Assembly: GCA_026706595.1 (NCBI GenBank)
Contig: JAPOYL010000013.1
Span: 1 to 64,000 of the forward strand
Source: Gammaproteobacteria bacterium
GTDB taxonomy: Bacteria; Pseudomonadota; Gammaproteobacteria; UBA4575
DNA: 64,000 nt
Reading direction: 5' to 3'
Made by a program: the position numbers and the translations under genes. Positions within the stretch are counted from its first letter, which is position 1; every line of letters begins with the position of its first letter. This document shows, in pieces, positions 20,657 to 29,410 of the stretch. The notes beneath the pieces were generated by a model. It searched no databases, had not been told where the DNA came from, and saw only the letters and a list, made by a program, of their open reading frames with translations.

Positions 20657-21629
20657 GGTCTACTTCGACAGGAACCCTGCAGGGGGGAGTAACTGCGGGC
20701 AATGCCCGCTCAGCAAAGCACTGCATGATCCATTGGGCAGGGTTCGTGCCCAATGCAGTCCCAAGACCCACATAGGACGTGGTCAATCTTGGATTGATCT
20801 CCACCAGCAAAATCTCGTTCTTTGCAACGACTGCATCCACTCCCACGTAGCCGCGCAACCCCGGAAGTGCCCGGGCTATCTGGTCCGCAAAGCCGGCAAA
20901 TTTCTCGTTCTCGAGCGCGCCTACGGTGCATCCTTCCCATTGCAAAGACCCGCCCTCTTCCCGAATCTGTTGCCGGTTGCAACTCAGCACGAGCCCTGCA
21001 CCTTCCCAACACAGCATACTCAGGCTGGCATGGACACCCTGGACATAGGGCTGGAAAATGAAGTGCTCACGGTCGGCGCCATCGGCTGCAGCTTGCAACT
21101 CGGACCTGCTTTCCAACAGGGAAATATCTGTGCAGCCCACCCCGTCCTCCGGTTTCATCACAAATCGATCGCCTCGCAAAGACCGTATGTCAGCAGCCCT
21201 GCAGGTTGGAATCTGGGGAATTTCATGGGCCAGCAAATACCGGTATGTTGCGAACTTGTGGCTGGTCAGCCTGATGGTTCGAGGCTCGGTATTCAACAAT
21301 TCAAAAGACTGTGTCGAGTACCTTTCGCACAGTGAAAACAAGATGTCACCGTTTTCCGGTGCAATAATCAACATTGAATCTACAGTACCGGCAAACGCTT
21401 CAAGCTTGTCATCATATGACTCCCCTGGCCCGACAACTACTGTACGAGCGCCTAGTACGCTGTTGCTGAGACGATGGTCCCTGAGAATAAAGACATTGCA
21501 GCCAGGCAGTGCCCGGAAGTCGTTGACAGCTGCAAACAGCATCATATCGCCTTCTCTCGCAAGCGTGGAAGGCAGAGGCTGGCCGATCAAGCCTCCGCCG
21601 GTGATATACTCGAAAATCAGGATATTCAT
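20634..21629 (-). CDS. ATP-grasp ligase, tyramine-glutamate ligase (MfnD)-like
   Basis: MNILIFEYITGGGLIGQPLP..., DRFVMKPEDGVGCTDI, VEINPRLTTSYVGL; ORF extends to 21725. Confidence 0.75.
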   Translation of the reverse strand: MNILIFEYITGGGLIGQPLPSTLAREGDMMLFAAVNDFRALPGCNVFILRDHRLSNSVLGARTVVVGPGESYDDKLEAFAGTVDSMLIIAPENGDILFSLCERYSTQSFELLNTEPRTIRLTSHKFATYRYLLAHEIPQIPTCRAADIRSLRGDRFVMKPEDGVGCTDISLLESRSELQAAADGADREHFIFQPYVQGVHASLSMLCWEGAGLVLSCNRQQIREEGGSLQWEGCTVGALENEKFAGFADQIARALPGLRGYVGVDAVVAKNEILLVEINPRLTTSYVGLGTALGTNPAQWIMQCFAERALPAVTPPCRVPVEVDLEGGQLA

Positions 21630-21638
21630 CGATATGTG

Positions 21639-22343
21639 ATGCAGATCATTCCGGTACTGGACCTCTCCAAGGGACAGGTCGTCCATGCAAAAAAAGGAAA
21701 CCGCCAGCATTATAGGCCAATACAATCCTCCCTATGTTCCTCTTCGCATCCGGTGGAAATCGTACGCGGCTACCTCAAGCTTTACCCTTTCCGTACACTT
21801 TATGTGGCAGACCTGGATGCCATAGAGCAGCGAGGGGATAACAGGGATATCATTCGGGCACTCGGCCTCGAGTACCCGGAACTTGAAATCTGGCTGGACA
21901 GCGGACTCTCGCTAGTCGACCACTACCTGGAAATCCAGGACACACTTTCGCTGCGTATCATTTTGTCCACCGAATCTATCCCGGTACCTGCCGTCAAGTC
22001 CTTTATGGAGGGCGATTGCAGGCACCCTTTCATACTATCTGTGGACTACCGATCCGGTAATTTTTTGGGTGCACCGCATACCATGCAGACTCGTAACTTG
22101 TGGCCTGCGGATGTCATTATTCTCAATCTCGATCAGGTCGGCACAAACAACGGCATGGCCCTGCCCGACGGATTAGACTTTGCGGAGTTATTTGATCAGT
22201 ACAACGTTTATTACGGCGGTGGAATCAACTCCCTGGCCGACCTGATGCAACTGGAAAAACGGGGTGCCGCAGGTGCCCTGCTTGCAACGGCACTGCATGG
22301 CAAAACGGTCAACCGGGAAGATTTGCTGTGTTTCAGGCAGTGA
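21639..22343 (+). CDS. HisA/HisF-like TIM-barrel protein of the H4MPT cluster
   Basis: MQIIPVLDLSKGQVVHAKKG, LYVADLDAIE, VYYGGGINSLADL; ORF extends to 21474. Confidence 0.75.
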   Translation: MQIIPVLDLSKGQVVHAKKGNRQHYRPIQSSLCSSSHPVEIVRGYLKLYPFRTLYVADLDAIEQRGDNRDIIRALGLEYPELEIWLDSGLSLVDHYLEIQDTLSLRIILSTESIPVPAVKSFMEGDCRHPFILSVDYRSGNFLGAPHTMQTRNLWPADVIILNLDQVGTNNGMALPDGLDFAELFDQYNVYYGGGINSLADLMQLEKRGAAGALLATALHGKTVNREDLLCFRQ

Positions 22344-22406
22344 TTTTGGCGGGACTGACGGTGAACCCCTGTGCCGGAAAAGCTTGACAACACGCAAACG
22401 TGGGGC

Positions 22407-22438
22407 AAAAAAACGCCCCGCAGGTGCGGGGCATTTTT
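22407..22438. terminator. bidirectional intrinsic terminator between HisA-like gene and fae
   Basis: AAAAAAAC-GCCCCGC-AGGT-GCGGGGC-ATTTTT: 7-bp GC stem flanked by A-run and T-run between convergent genes. Confidence 0.88.
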
Positions 22439-22459
22439 ACAGCTTGGCTGAAAAGCTAA

Positions 22460-22987
22460 TCAGAATCCCTTGAACGGGTGTTCTGCGCTGTCTTTCTGGG
22501 CTACTACCTCAGCCGCTTTTGGCTCATCCTTGATCGCACGTTCCAAGGCCTCTTTCGTAGCCTTGTAGTTATTTTCATAAATTGCTTCATCACTCTTGGC
22601 TTCCCAGTGAATGAAGACGCCAACGCAAATGTAGAGATCATCCGCCTCGTCGGCAGGTACGGTGCCGTCTGCAACACTGTCCGCAACAGCTTTCGCCACT
22701 GCTGCTTGGGCGGGTCCAAACATCTGAACCGCCTGGCCTGCACCCTTGATGGTCACTTTGTTGAACATCATGGTGTTGGGCTTACAAGGTAAATTTGGGG
22801 CAACCACGGCCAATAAGGTAGTAAAACCGTCCTTATTATTTACCAGGCCATTACAAAAGGCAGATTCCACAGCCGACCCGCGCGGCCCCACCAGCAAGTC
22901 AATATGTGCAATCTCTGCCATTGTGCCGGAAGGATCGTTATCATTAACAAGTGATTCCCCGACCATTACTTTGTTAATTAATGCCAT
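22460..22987 (-). CDS. fae: formaldehyde-activating enzyme
   Basis: [69 protein letters not shown], near-diagnostic for Fae. Confidence 0.97.
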   Translation of the reverse strand: MALINKVMVGESLVNDNDPSGTMAEIAHIDLLVGPRGSAVESAFCNGLVNNKDGFTTLLAVVAPNLPCKPNTMMFNKVTIKGAGQAVQMFGPAQAAVAKAVADSVADGTVPADEADDLYICVGVFIHWEAKSDEAIYENNYKATKEALERAIKDEPKAAEVVAQKDSAEHPFKGF

Positions 22988-23095
22988 TATATTTTTCTCC
23001 TGTTCTATTTTTAGTTGTCGACAAGCTACAGACTATCTGTCCGCCCGTATCCTTTTGGAATATGGAATTGTGCTAGCGCGTCACTATACCACGCT

Positions 23096-23944
23096 TCACA
23101 GCATTTCCAGACCCTCCGCAAAGATGCTCGCTACCGTAAGGTCCGCGGTTGTTCCCGGGTTGATTCGGTCACGCTTGAGACAGCTGTCAATTTCCAGCAG
23201 CTGAGACTTGTACCTGACCGGCGAATCCGAACGGCAGAATTCCTTTTCAAACGGAGTGATCATATCACTTATTTCCTGCGCTTTTAACATGCCGTATTTT
23301 CGCGAGACCAGACTGTCCGGAAACCGTGCGAGAAAAGCCAGATACAACCCGGACGCAGCCCAACACTCATCTCCCCAGTGCATCAGCAGGGATCGGTACC
23401 TCGACCTACCAAAATGGAAAATATCGTGAAAGTTGCTCGCATACTGCAAGGCTACCCGGTCCTTTGAAGAGGAGATTCTCATTGTATTTAAAAGAGTTAC
23501 CGTAGGTTCTTCATATATATCTTGATCATCAGCATGCCCCAGCCCTCCCGGCTGTGCAATCCGTATGGCCCGGTACACATTTTTTGCATCCAGCACTGTT
23601 GACTGGTGCAGGGTCTCCTCCAGTGCAACCTCAAGTTTCCGGCCGGTCCGGCCCAGCCATGCATGGATCAATGGTGCGATGAGTAAAATGATTCCGAGAT
23701 TGGTGTTTGTATCAACCGCCTGGCGGGTGGCCTGTATGGCCTGCAATATCCGCTCACCCAGGGACAGTCCCGTGCAAGCCAAAGGTGCTGCACTCGCCTT
23801 GGCACTCTCCAAAAACTCCTGAACTCCCGGCGTTGAGGTATTTGAATAGACACTGGTATTGCCAGGCTTCAAAGCCTGTACATCCAGCCAGCACACATGC
23901 CTGTACAAATCGACCAGATTCGAATGGGAACTGAATTCCTGCAT
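23096..23944 (-). CDS. triphosphoribosyl-dephospho-CoA synthase (CitG/MdcB)-like protein
   Basis: ALKPGNTSVYSN, NTNLGIILLIAPL, AQPGGLGHADDQD; H4MPT cluster member. Confidence 0.82.
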   Translation of the reverse strand: MQEFSSHSNLVDLYRHVCWLDVQALKPGNTSVYSNTSTPGVQEFLESAKASAAPLACTGLSLGERILQAIQATRQAVDTNTNLGIILLIAPLIHAWLGRTGRKLEVALEETLHQSTVLDAKNVYRAIRIAQPGGLGHADDQDIYEEPTVTLLNTMRISSSKDRVALQYASNFHDIFHFGRSRYRSLLMHWGDECWAASGLYLAFLARFPDSLVSRKYGMLKAQEISDMITPFEKEFCRSDSPVRYKSQLLEIDSCLKRDRINPGTTADLTVASIFAEGLEML

Positions 23945-24042
23945 TGCATCAAGTCACAGCTGGGCAAAAGAAGGAAGTGATCTGAAGCAGGCTGGTCTTT
24001 CGTACTGAAAATACTGGCAAAACGGTGGTCACCGCTTAAATT

Positions 24043-24957
24043 TTATATTGCTTGTTCGACCCCGGAGCGATGCCGCAAACGATCCAGAAAATGTGTCACC
24101 AGCCTTTCTGCAACAGTGACTCCACTGACACTCTGAAGACCCCGCCATGCCGGAATGCTGTTCACCTCCGTGATCCACAACTTGCCATCATGGTCGCGTA
24201 TGATGTCCACTCCGCCATAGTACATGCGTACAGCACGCACAGCGGCACGCGCAATCTCCGCAAACTCTTCATCGAGCACGGCTGGATAGCATTTCCCGCC
24301 CGCCGCCACATTGGTGATCCAGCTACTGGACTGCCTTCTCATTGCAGCCACGACCTGGCCACCAATTACGAACAGGCGCCAGTCATGAGCCTCATCTGTG
24401 CCGGTATCGATATATTTCTGCAGGTAGTAGATCTTGTTATACACCTCGAAGTTTGTCAGATCACTGTGTCTGGTTATCAACTGCAAATTTTTGCCCTGGG
24501 AGCCAAACAGTGGCTTGATCACAACCTTGCAGCCAAGTTCAATCTGCTTTCGTATGAAGGAGTAGGCCTGATGCACATGGTTTCCGACCCAGGTCGGCGG
24601 TGTGGCAAGACCCGACTGCTCAAGAAGGAAGCTGGTCATGCCCTTGTCTACACTGCGCTCAATGGCACGGGCATCATTGTAGACAAAGACGTTGAGTTCA
24701 CGTAATGCATGCAGGATATCGAGGTAAAAGACAACCTCTTCCAGGGTGCCTCCAGGTACACCACGCACGAATACGCCTGCCGGCAGGGTTCCTTCGAAAC
24801 CGGGGATAAACAGGCTGTCGCCCTCCGACCCCGTCCTCAGATAGCAGTCTGTCAGGGAAACATTCGTACAGTGATAGCCCCTTGCATTGAAAGCCTTGTG
24901 CAATTCTTTGCCGTGCCAGCCCGGGTCATCGGTGATGATTGCAATGCGCCGCGACAT
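24043..24957 (-). CDS. RimK-family ATP-grasp ligase
   Basis: LGCKVVIKPLFGSQGKNLQLI, DWRLFVIGGQVVAAMRR, ITEVNSIPAWRGLQ. Confidence 0.85.
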   Translation of the reverse strand: MSRRIAIITDDPGWHGKELHKAFNARGYHCTNVSLTDCYLRTGSEGDSLFIPGFEGTLPAGVFVRGVPGGTLEEVVFYLDILHALRELNVFVYNDARAIERSVDKGMTSFLLEQSGLATPPTWVGNHVHQAYSFIRKQIELGCKVVIKPLFGSQGKNLQLITRHSDLTNFEVYNKIYYLQKYIDTGTDEAHDWRLFVIGGQVVAAMRRQSSSWITNVAAGGKCYPAVLDEEFAEIARAAVRAVRMYYGGVDIIRDHDGKLWITEVNSIPAWRGLQSVSGVTVAERLVTHFLDRLRHRSGVEQAI

Positions 24958-24959
24958 GA

Positions 24960-25913
24960 TCAGGAAAAAGATGCGGCCAGCAGTTCGGGGGCCAGGCTCC
25001 CGCCCCTGAATGTTTTACCACTCTCAACTGCAGTGATGACAACAGAGGCAGGGCTGAAAAGCATGGGGTCAATCTTGAAAAAATCGTTGCCACAGTCCTC
25101 AAGGACCTGGGCAAACGGTTTTCCATACTCCGAAGATGCGCTCGAGGGAAGATCCCGGGACAGCTTTTCAGCACTTGCATCATCACCTTGCACGAAAAGA
25201 TGAACCCTTCCAGCAAATAGAATCGCCGTATTGGTGCGCTCCATGGCGGTCACAAAACTGGGGCTTGGCGGAGAAAGCGGGGCACTCGCCGAACCATCCA
25301 GGATGTTGTCCAGGGGAAACTTCAACGTGTGAGCCTTGTGCATTGCCACTTCCAGCACCCTGGAGACAATCTGCACCATACCGGCAATCGAACGCGTCGG
25401 AGTCAGTATGAATGTCAGGGCATTCGCGGGCAGGTTGCATACCTCTGCCACCCGGTCAATCAAGGCAACGGGAGGAATTTGGTCCACTTCAAGTACAAAC
25501 GTCGCGTGGTCACAGCTGTCGCGATAACCCAGTTCTTCAAACAGTACTTCTCTCAATGCGATTGCCCGGCCTGGCCCCGATCCCAGAGCGTGGAATTTCT
25601 CGTGTGACAAACTCCAGCCCGCATACTGGCTTGCAAGGCACGCGAGCACCGGGTTGGAAGTATGGACATGCAGGGACAGCGGCCAGTCACTTATCGCAGC
25701 TGCATGATAAAGTGTCACCCTGCCCAGGCCTCCCATGCAGATCTCGCCAATCAGCCGGCCGGCCTCCAGGCCGCCCCTGCAATCGATGCCGGCGTCGATG
25801 TATCTTGCGCCGTTGGTGAACTCACCCAGCCGTACCCTTAGTGCGGCATGCTTGTCGATGAGTTCCTGAACCAGTGGCTTTGCCAGTTGATTAACACTTA
25901 CATTCTGCATCAT
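24960..25913 (-). CDS. mch: methenyltetrahydromethanopterin cyclohydrolase
   Basis: EICMGGLGRVTLYH, HTSNPVLACLASQYAGWSLS, LGSGPGRAIA. Confidence 0.96.
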   Translation of the reverse strand: MMQNVSVNQLAKPLVQELIDKHAALRVRLGEFTNGARYIDAGIDCRGGLEAGRLIGEICMGGLGRVTLYHAAAISDWPLSLHVHTSNPVLACLASQYAGWSLSHEKFHALGSGPGRAIALREVLFEELGYRDSCDHATFVLEVDQIPPVALIDRVAEVCNLPANALTFILTPTRSIAGMVQIVSRVLEVAMHKAHTLKFPLDNILDGSASAPLSPPSPSFVTAMERTNTAILFAGRVHLFVQGDDASAEKLSRDLPSSASSEYGKPFAQVLEDCGNDFFKIDPMLFSPASVVITAVESGKTFRGGSLAPELLAASFS

Positions 25914-25932
25914 TCATTCCCTTGTCCGAAAA

Positions 25933-27099
25933 TTACACACTCGCTCTGTGAGCATCCTGCACAAGCTCATGCAATATCTTTTGCATGCGGGTCCTGATCA
26001 TCGCATGGACCTGCCCCGTGTTCTTGCCACCTGCGAATACGCTGCATACGGGTTCGTGTTCCTGAATAACTTCACCAGGATGCGGCCGGTCCGCTGTCCA
26101 CAAGGGCCAGTCAAAGCAGGCTGGCACCCGCACAGGTTCCGGGGCATAGACATGCGCATGCGCACGAAGCGGACGTTCACCGGACATCCGGGCGAGTTTA
26201 GCATGTATGCAGGCATCCATATGTGCCTGGATGAGGTGGCCTTGCCGGGTCTCGTACAGCTCGTAGGTAGCCGGGATCCGCGGGTTGATCTCAAGCACAT
26301 ACACGCACCCATCCGAGAGGATGAAATCAATGCTGTTCAGGCCAACCAGGCGGAATTCCCGGGTCAGTAGTAAAGCATAGTGAAGTGCCGTGCCATGCTG
26401 TTCTTGGGTGAGTTCAGCTCGATTGACAGCACCTTCGTACACATAAGGCCTGTCTGGACCGAACGCCCTGTGCCACAGGGTATTAAGCCCCAGCACCTCA
26501 ATGTGCGCGCCATCGGCCAGAAATGTCAGGGAGAAATTCAGACCCTCAGTTTTTCTTTGCAGGTAAACCGAAGGATCATGGCCTGATTCCCCCGTGCAGG
26601 TCGCAATGCCCCTGCCTCCTGTGCTTTTTGAATTTTTTCGAAGCCACAAATGGCAATCCTTCCGAACCCGCGAGAAACACACTTCCGGGTAGCGAATCGA
26701 ATTCTCGTCTAGTGCCGGGAAAAATATTTGCGGGTCCTTGCACCTGCGAAGCACTGCGCTGGTATTGCCGATGATCTCGCAGGTACCGAGGTCTTCCAGC
26801 AAACCGGGAGCAGACTCCAGAGCTGCATCATAGAGCAGGCCTTTCGGGGAATACTCCTCCTGCAACTGCCGTATGGCCCCAGCGGCTTCCTTTTCATTGA
26901 GCCCAGATGCAGTGCGTGAGACTTTCCGACTGACAACCGATGCCGCACAGGTGTCCATGTCTGCAAAGCCATCGATGACTGCGACCGGGTGTCCGTTCGC
27001 GTTCAGAGCCTCCGCGATTGCCCGACCCGATGTGGCTACCACCAGATAAATGCGTCTATCCCCGCTTGATCTCCCTGGCAATTTCGAACGCGTGCTCAA
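25933..27099 (-). CDS. ATP-grasp domain protein of the H4MPT cluster
   Basis: LRKNSKSTGGRGIATC, GLNSIDFILSDGCVYVLEINPRIPATYELYE; start may lie internal, given 44-nt overlap with mtdB. Confidence 0.78.
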   Translation of the reverse strand: MSTRSKLPGRSSGDRRIYLVVATSGRAIAEALNANGHPVAVIDGFADMDTCAASVVSRKVSRTASGLNEKEAAGAIRQLQEEYSPKGLLYDAALESAPGLLEDLGTCEIIGNTSAVLRRCKDPQIFFPALDENSIRYPEVCFSRVRKDCHLWLRKNSKSTGGRGIATCTGESGHDPSVYLQRKTEGLNFSLTFLADGAHIEVLGLNTLWHRAFGPDRPYVYEGAVNRAELTQEQHGTALHYALLLTREFRLVGLNSIDFILSDGCVYVLEINPRIPATYELYETRQGHLIQAHMDACIHAKLARMSGERPLRAHAHVYAPEPVRVPACFDWPLWTADRPHPGEVIQEHEPVCSVFAGGKNTGQVHAMIRTRMQKILHELVQDAHRASV

Positions 27100-27958
27100 A
27101 GTGCAGGTATACCGGTTTATCTGTATCTCGCATTTCCTGCAGAAGCCTGTGCTGGGTCTGATATTTCACATTGCCTATCACCAGCGCTCCGATTCCAACC
27201 GCACCACTATCCGAGCCTTCAACGGCCTTGCAATCATCCATTACATCAAGCCCGGCTATGCCCGAAGGTGGCACCGCATTCACATCGGCAACAACCTTTA
27301 AAGCCGATGCACTTTTTATGTGCTCTTCAGAGATTACCTGCACTCCTGCAGCAACTGCCGCCAGTACCACATCGGCATTTTTCACAACCTCGCCAATCAT
27401 GTTGTTGGCTTCCCCCCGGATATCTGTGGCGCCATCGCCATACTCACGGTTGCACAGTTCTGCCACCATCTCTGATTTTTCCTTTTGGCGCCCCATGATC
27501 AGCACACTGGCCCCCGCCTTGGCGGCCAGGAGAGCGGCCGCGGAGCCAACCGGCCCGGTGCCTCCCATGATCACAACATGCTTGCCTTCGAGATCGGTAT
27601 CAAAGTTTGTTTTCAGCCCCTGTTCCACGCAGGCCATCATGCCCGCAGCAGTCGTGAATGCACCACTTGGGTCGGCAAAACAGGAGGTCTCGAAGGGAGG
27701 CACCATCGATACCTGGCAAGTTTTCAGCATGTCCATCACAAGATGCATATCGCGCCCACCCAAGAATACTCCCGTGCGCTTGGCACCTGCCGGGCCGCGA
27801 GAAAATATGGCGTCTTGGATCAGGGCCTGCACCTCCTCCGTCTCGACGTCGGTATAACCAACCGCGTGATCCCAGCCAGCATCCAGCGCCATATTGACAT
27901 CAAACGGACTCAGATTCTTGGCCGGTGTAATCATATGTAAGATATAAGGTCTTTCCAT
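27056..27958 (-). CDS. mtdB: NAD(P)-dependent methylene-H4MPT dehydrogenase
   Basis: YILHMITPAKNLSPFDVNMALDAGWDH, VIMGGTGPVGSAAALLAAKAGASVLIMGR, ADVNAVPPSGIAGLDVMDD. Confidence 0.95.
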   Translation of the reverse strand: MERPYILHMITPAKNLSPFDVNMALDAGWDHAVGYTDVETEEVQALIQDAIFSRGPAGAKRTGVFLGGRDMHLVMDMLKTCQVSMVPPFETSCFADPSGAFTTAAGMMACVEQGLKTNFDTDLEGKHVVIMGGTGPVGSAAALLAAKAGASVLIMGRQKEKSEMVAELCNREYGDGATDIRGEANNMIGEVVKNADVVLAAVAAGVQVISEEHIKSASALKVVADVNAVPPSGIAGLDVMDDCKAVEGSDSGAVGIGALVIGNVKYQTQHRLLQEMRDTDKPVYLHFEHAFEIAREIKRG

Positions 27959-28040
27959 TTTTCCCTCTTGAGATCGAGATGTTTAGACAATCGAATCAAC
28001 GCCGGGCAGCCTGCCTCAACGCAATTCTGTGAATTGAACT

Positions 28041-29087
28041 TTAGGACTCAACCGCTTTGGACACGGGTATCCTGTCTTGCTGCAGGACTACCGCCCCAGT
28101 GTTTTTCCCCGACACAATCTTGAATTGCAGGCCTTCGTTTGCTGCAAATCTTGTTCGCAGGTCGCGTAACAGCGCGTGTCCCTGTATTTCACTGTCCACG
28201 AAGGCAAATCCCATCGGCCCCCACGAACTCTGGCCGACCCCTTCGATTCCTAAGGATTCTGTGTATTCAATTGCCTCGCCGACAGCCCGGCTAGTATAAC
28301 GCCCTCCCTGGGCCGATGCGAAGTGATCGCCGATACAGCGCTGCAACCCGCTGATACCCTTACTGAAGGCCTCCAGGTCTCGTTCAAAAACCGCCGGCAG
28401 AATCTGCATCAACACCAAATGGCATAAATAGGCGGCAGTTTCCGGTGAAAAGCTTGGCAGCGAGGCAAACGACGTACTTTCATCGTTTCCATGCAACCCC
28501 CTCAACGTTGAGTCAATAAACAGTACTACGCGCCAGGCCGACGGGAACCTCAGACGTGAAACAATGGGAGGAACCGAATCCGGGACACCCTTGCCTGCAT
28601 CCAGCAAAAACCCTCCCTGCTGAAATGCGCCGATTCCGACACCAGACCTTGCCCCGCGGTCCAGAGTTTCAGCAATGTCCTGCGGAGTACACTCGAGCGA
28701 GCAGAGTCTGGAAATTGCTGTACCTACAGCCAGTGACAGCTGGGTCCCCGAGCCCAATCCCGAATGCGCAGGAATCTGGTCAAGCACCTCGATCTGACAG
28801 CCTCCTGTCAGCCCCTTGGCAGCAAGAAATTTTTCTGCAATGCCTTGTACACGACCCGTGGGGTCTCCCAGTACCTCAACGCAATTGTTGCGCCGGGCGA
28901 CGATCCGTGTGGTTATGCCATCCAGAGTCAGGCCAAGGCTTCCAAACTGCCTGCCCAGACTTCCTTCAAGGTCAAGAAATCCGAGGTGCAAGCGAGCCGG
29001 AGCTTCCACATAGACGGGCAAACTGTCCATACCCGGCATTTTAGTAGATTCCCTCAGCCTGAGTCTGGATTTTCTGCAAGAGGACAT
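28041..29087 (-). CDS. beta-ribofuranosylaminobenzene 5'-phosphate synthase (GHMP family)
   Basis: VEAPARLHLGFLDLEGSLGRQFGSLGLTLD, IPAHSGLGSGTQLSLAVGTA, GVGIGAFQQGGFLLDAG. Confidence 0.93.
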   Translation of the reverse strand: MSSCRKSRLRLRESTKMPGMDSLPVYVEAPARLHLGFLDLEGSLGRQFGSLGLTLDGITTRIVARRNNCVEVLGDPTGRVQGIAEKFLAAKGLTGGCQIEVLDQIPAHSGLGSGTQLSLAVGTAISRLCSLECTPQDIAETLDRGARSGVGIGAFQQGGFLLDAGKGVPDSVPPIVSRLRFPSAWRVVLFIDSTLRGLHGNDESTSFASLPSFSPETAAYLCHLVLMQILPAVFERDLEAFSKGISGLQRCIGDHFASAQGGRYTSRAVGEAIEYTESLGIEGVGQSSWGPMGFAFVDSEIQGHALLRDLRTRFAANEGLQFKIVSGKNTGAVVLQQDRIPVSKAVES

Positions 29088-29099
29088 CTGCTGGCAGAA

Positions 29100-29339
29100 T
29101 CACAGCCAATCAAGCAGATAGTAAATCAGCTGCCCTTCCGATGATTTTGAAGGTCCGACAACCTTTGCAGCAAATTTTTTGTTACCCGGGTCTGCTGCAG
29201 CCTGTGCCTGTTCAGCATCGTTTTTGATTTCCACGCAGTTCGCAGCAAATCTTTTGCGGCTACGCTTTGGCACATACACGACGGCGTACTGAATTTTGGA
29301 CACGCCCCCTTCAGGGTCGGGTGGCACCAGACCTCTCAA
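29100..29339 (-). CDS. small hypothetical protein in H4MPT cluster
   Basis: Directly downstream of cysS and upstream of the beta-RFAP synthase in the same orientation; possible GTG start gives (V)SKIQYAVVYVPKRSRKRFAANCVEIKND... Confidence 0.5.
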   Translation of the reverse strand: MRGLVPPDPEGGVSKIQYAVVYVPKRSRKRFAANCVEIKNDAEQAQAAADPGNKKFAAKVVGPSKSSEGQLIYYLLDWL

Positions 29340-29410
29340 GGTGTCACCTCAACAGGCCACTGGCCCAAGTCCGGCAAGGCTTGTACGCATCATGATATCT
29401 CTCGCTAGAA

